NCBI RefSeq assembly: GCF_002157465.1
Contig: NZ_NHOC01000003.1
Span: forward strand, 109,930-173,929
Direction: 5' to 3'
Source of the DNA: Butyricicoccus porcorum
GTDB taxonomy: Bacteria > Bacillota > Clostridia > Oscillospirales > Butyricicoccaceae
Length of the DNA: 64,000 bases
The position numbers were made by a program, and so were the translations under genes. This document shows, piece by piece, positions 62,840 to 64,000 of the stretch. The notes under the pieces were generated by a model. The model was not told where the DNA came from. It was given only the letters and a program-made list of their open reading frames with translations, and did no database searches. Numbering within the stretch: the stretch's first letter is position 1; the number at the start of each line of letters is the position of its first letter.

Positions 62840-64000
62840 ATGTGCAACAAGAAGAGCAAAAAAAAGAATGGAACAATTTTCTACAAAGCAAATAAAATAC
62901 TCATAATTTCAATAGGCATATTTGCTTTTTTTGAGCTTATTTCAATGTTTTATTTTGATATAACTAAGCATAATTGTTCTTTGATAATATTCGATTTGAT
63001 TTTCGAAGCTTTGTATGATGATTATTCAACGTGGTTTGGCTTTTTAGAAACGACAACAACAATGGTTGTTGCAATTGTTGTTCTCTTTTATACCATTCGT
63101 GATGGTCAGAAGATGGGAGTTCCAACAAGAACGATTATGATGTATACATTTGGCTCGTATTCAATACCGATTTTACTTTTACTGTCTATGATATTAGTGC
63201 CTGCTATAAATTTGCTCAAGGTAACAGGAAATATGAATAGTGCTTGTTTAGCGATTTTCTTTTGCTATTATTTTCAATTGCTAACAATATTTGAGATTAT
63301 GGCAATTACTAGTAGCCGGTATTCATCATTTATACTTGCTGAAGTTGGAAAGAAATATTTAAGAGCAAAGAAGTTAAAAGACCAAAAAAAAGAGACTTCA
63401 CGAATTGTTCCACATTTGGCGGGCGTTCTTTTTAGTGATGAATCGTTATCAATAAAATTGTCGTATATAAATATGTTTATTTATGCTCCATTTTGTGAAT
63501 CGGAATATTATTTTGAACATATGAAACACACAAAAAAATCTATTCATATAGCATCGAGTACTTTGAAACAAAATTTGATTCTTGAATATGATGATGAAGG
63601 TTTATATCAATATTACTATAATAATTTATATGAAGTATTTTTGAACAAACAGGACTTTAGGAGTTCGGAATATTATGGGCAATTACATGAAAAGTTGATA
63701 AGCTTTGTTAGAATAGTTACAGATATATACAATAATCAGAGTGGAAAAGATGTGAAAATAGAAGCAAAAATGCGAAAAAAATGTCTTTTAATTCTTTCTG
63801 CTATTCTGAATTCAATGATTATCACTGCTGAAGCAGGCGCCGAGAAATTTCTTGAAAAATTTTTTATTTTGACCATGAATTCTAGAATGGATTCACAGTC
63901 TGATTTAGGCTCTCGCATGTTTATACTTTATTTATTGTTTTTAGAGTTGCAAGAAGAATGTTGCGGAAAACAGCTATGTTTTGTAGGAGAAAAACTAATC
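62840..64000 (+). CDS. Unknown multi-pass membrane protein, 3' end outside window
   Basis: The frame is open from this ATG to the last base, 387 codons. It starts MCNKKSKKKNGTIFYKANKI then LIISIGIFAFFELISMFYFD; further membrane segments are TTTTMVVAIVVLFYTIR, YSIPILLLLSMILVPAINLL and ACLAIFFCYYFQLLTIFEIM. The remainder is a cytoplasmic charged region (SIHIASSTLKQNLILEYDDE; ISFVRIVTDIYNNQSGKDVK). Four membrane helices followed by a large soluble part; no family recognised. Very AT-rich, unlike the gal or phosphoesterase genes, so likely acquired. The SD is weak, so an alternative start is possible. Confidence 0.75.
   Translation, partial: MCNKKSKKKNGTIFYKANKILIISIGIFAFFELISMFYFDITKHNCSLIIFDLIFEALYDDYSTWFGFLETTTTMVVAIVVLFYTIRDGQKMGVPTRTIMMYTFGSYSIPILLLLSMILVPAINLLKVTGNMNSACLAIFFCYYFQLLTIFEIMAITSSRYSSFILAEVGKKYLRAKKLKDQKKETSRIVPHLAGVLFSDESLSIKLSYINMFIYAPFCESEYYFEHMKHTKKSIHIASSTLKQNLILEYDDEGLYQYYYNNLYEVFLNKQDFRSSEYYGQLHEKLISFVRIVTDIYNNQSGKDVKIEAKMRKKCLLILSAILNSMIITAEAGAEKFLEKFFILTMNSRMDSQSDLGSRMFILYLLFLELQEECCGKQLCFVGEKLI

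Noticed and set aside
1-64000. CRISPR array
   Set aside because: No series of short regularly spaced direct repeats and no cas gene seen on reading through the window.
1-64000. rRNA genes or an intact tRNA gene
   Set aside because: None recognised; the only tRNA-like sequence lacks an anticodon arm.

Overview
The window looks like chromosomal DNA of a gut-type Clostridia (Firmicutes; an Oscillospirales or Butyricicoccus-like lineage is my guess, inferred and not tested). The basis is Shine-Dalgarno sites of the AGGAGG type, sigma-A promoters with 17-bp spacers, a Firmicutes-type galT, YesM/YesN-type two-component genes, an SLH-anchored surface enzyme and clostridial mobile genes (MobV, TnpV, IS66, IS3, IS1182 and IS256 types). 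GC-richer stretches that look like host core (33.5-44 kb and 50-59 kb) alternate with AT-richer accessory DNA.

Layout. 1-6 kb: a defence segment with the C-terminal part of a type I restriction HsdR, a DUF262 gene killed by one nonsense codon, and a large superfamily 1 helicase with a PLD-like region and zinc ribbons. 6-18.5 kb: a mobile mosaic holding an IS3 copy, an integrative mobilizable element (truncated tyrosine recombinase, MobC, RepA-like ATPase, oriT-like region, MobV relaxase, TnpV) with a MarR/MATE efflux cargo, a second IS3 type, one unknown gene, and an IS66. This mosaic is bracketed by a 1,839-bp direct repeat of the helicase 3' end. 20.4-24.1 kb: a gene-poor patch, an AbiJ-like protein with a DUF559-like nuclease domain, a McrC without McrB, and an IS256 deletion derivative. 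24.4-31.7 kb: the most unusual locus, a one-direction operon with a zinc-ribbon membrane protein, a HerA/FtsK-type ATPase, three paralogous coiled-coil proteins (two ending in different toxin-like domains, a WHH-type HNH nuclease and a ParB-like domain) and a frameshifted zinc-ribbon membrane protein cut by a second IS3 copy.

33.5-44 kb: a galactoside utilisation locus: LacI regulator, GPH-family symporter, GH36 alpha-galactosidase, divergent AraC regulator, then galK-galE-galT. Together these import alpha-galactosides, release galactose and feed it through the Leloir pathway. 44-47 kb: IS200 and IS1182 relics and a short prophage remnant. 47-49.8 kb: a LysR regulator, argG, and a purA cut at about codon 134 by the same 167-bp IS256-derived sequence found beside mcrC, followed by a degenerate tRNA. 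50-59 kb: a sensing and scavenging cluster: anchored sugar-binding-like protein, YesM kinase, YesN regulator, solute-binding lipoprotein, and an 1,187-residue SLH-anchored metallophosphoesterase. 59-62.5 kb: a TPR protein and nested transposase wrecks. 62.5-64 kb: a tiny gene with its own promoter and terminator, then an AT-rich membrane protein running off the window.

The main candidate for an undescribed system is the HerA/coiled-coil/nuclease operon. No stand-alone immunity gene is visible beside the nuclease-like proteins, so both a polymorphic-toxin export role and an antiphage HerA-nuclease role remain open.
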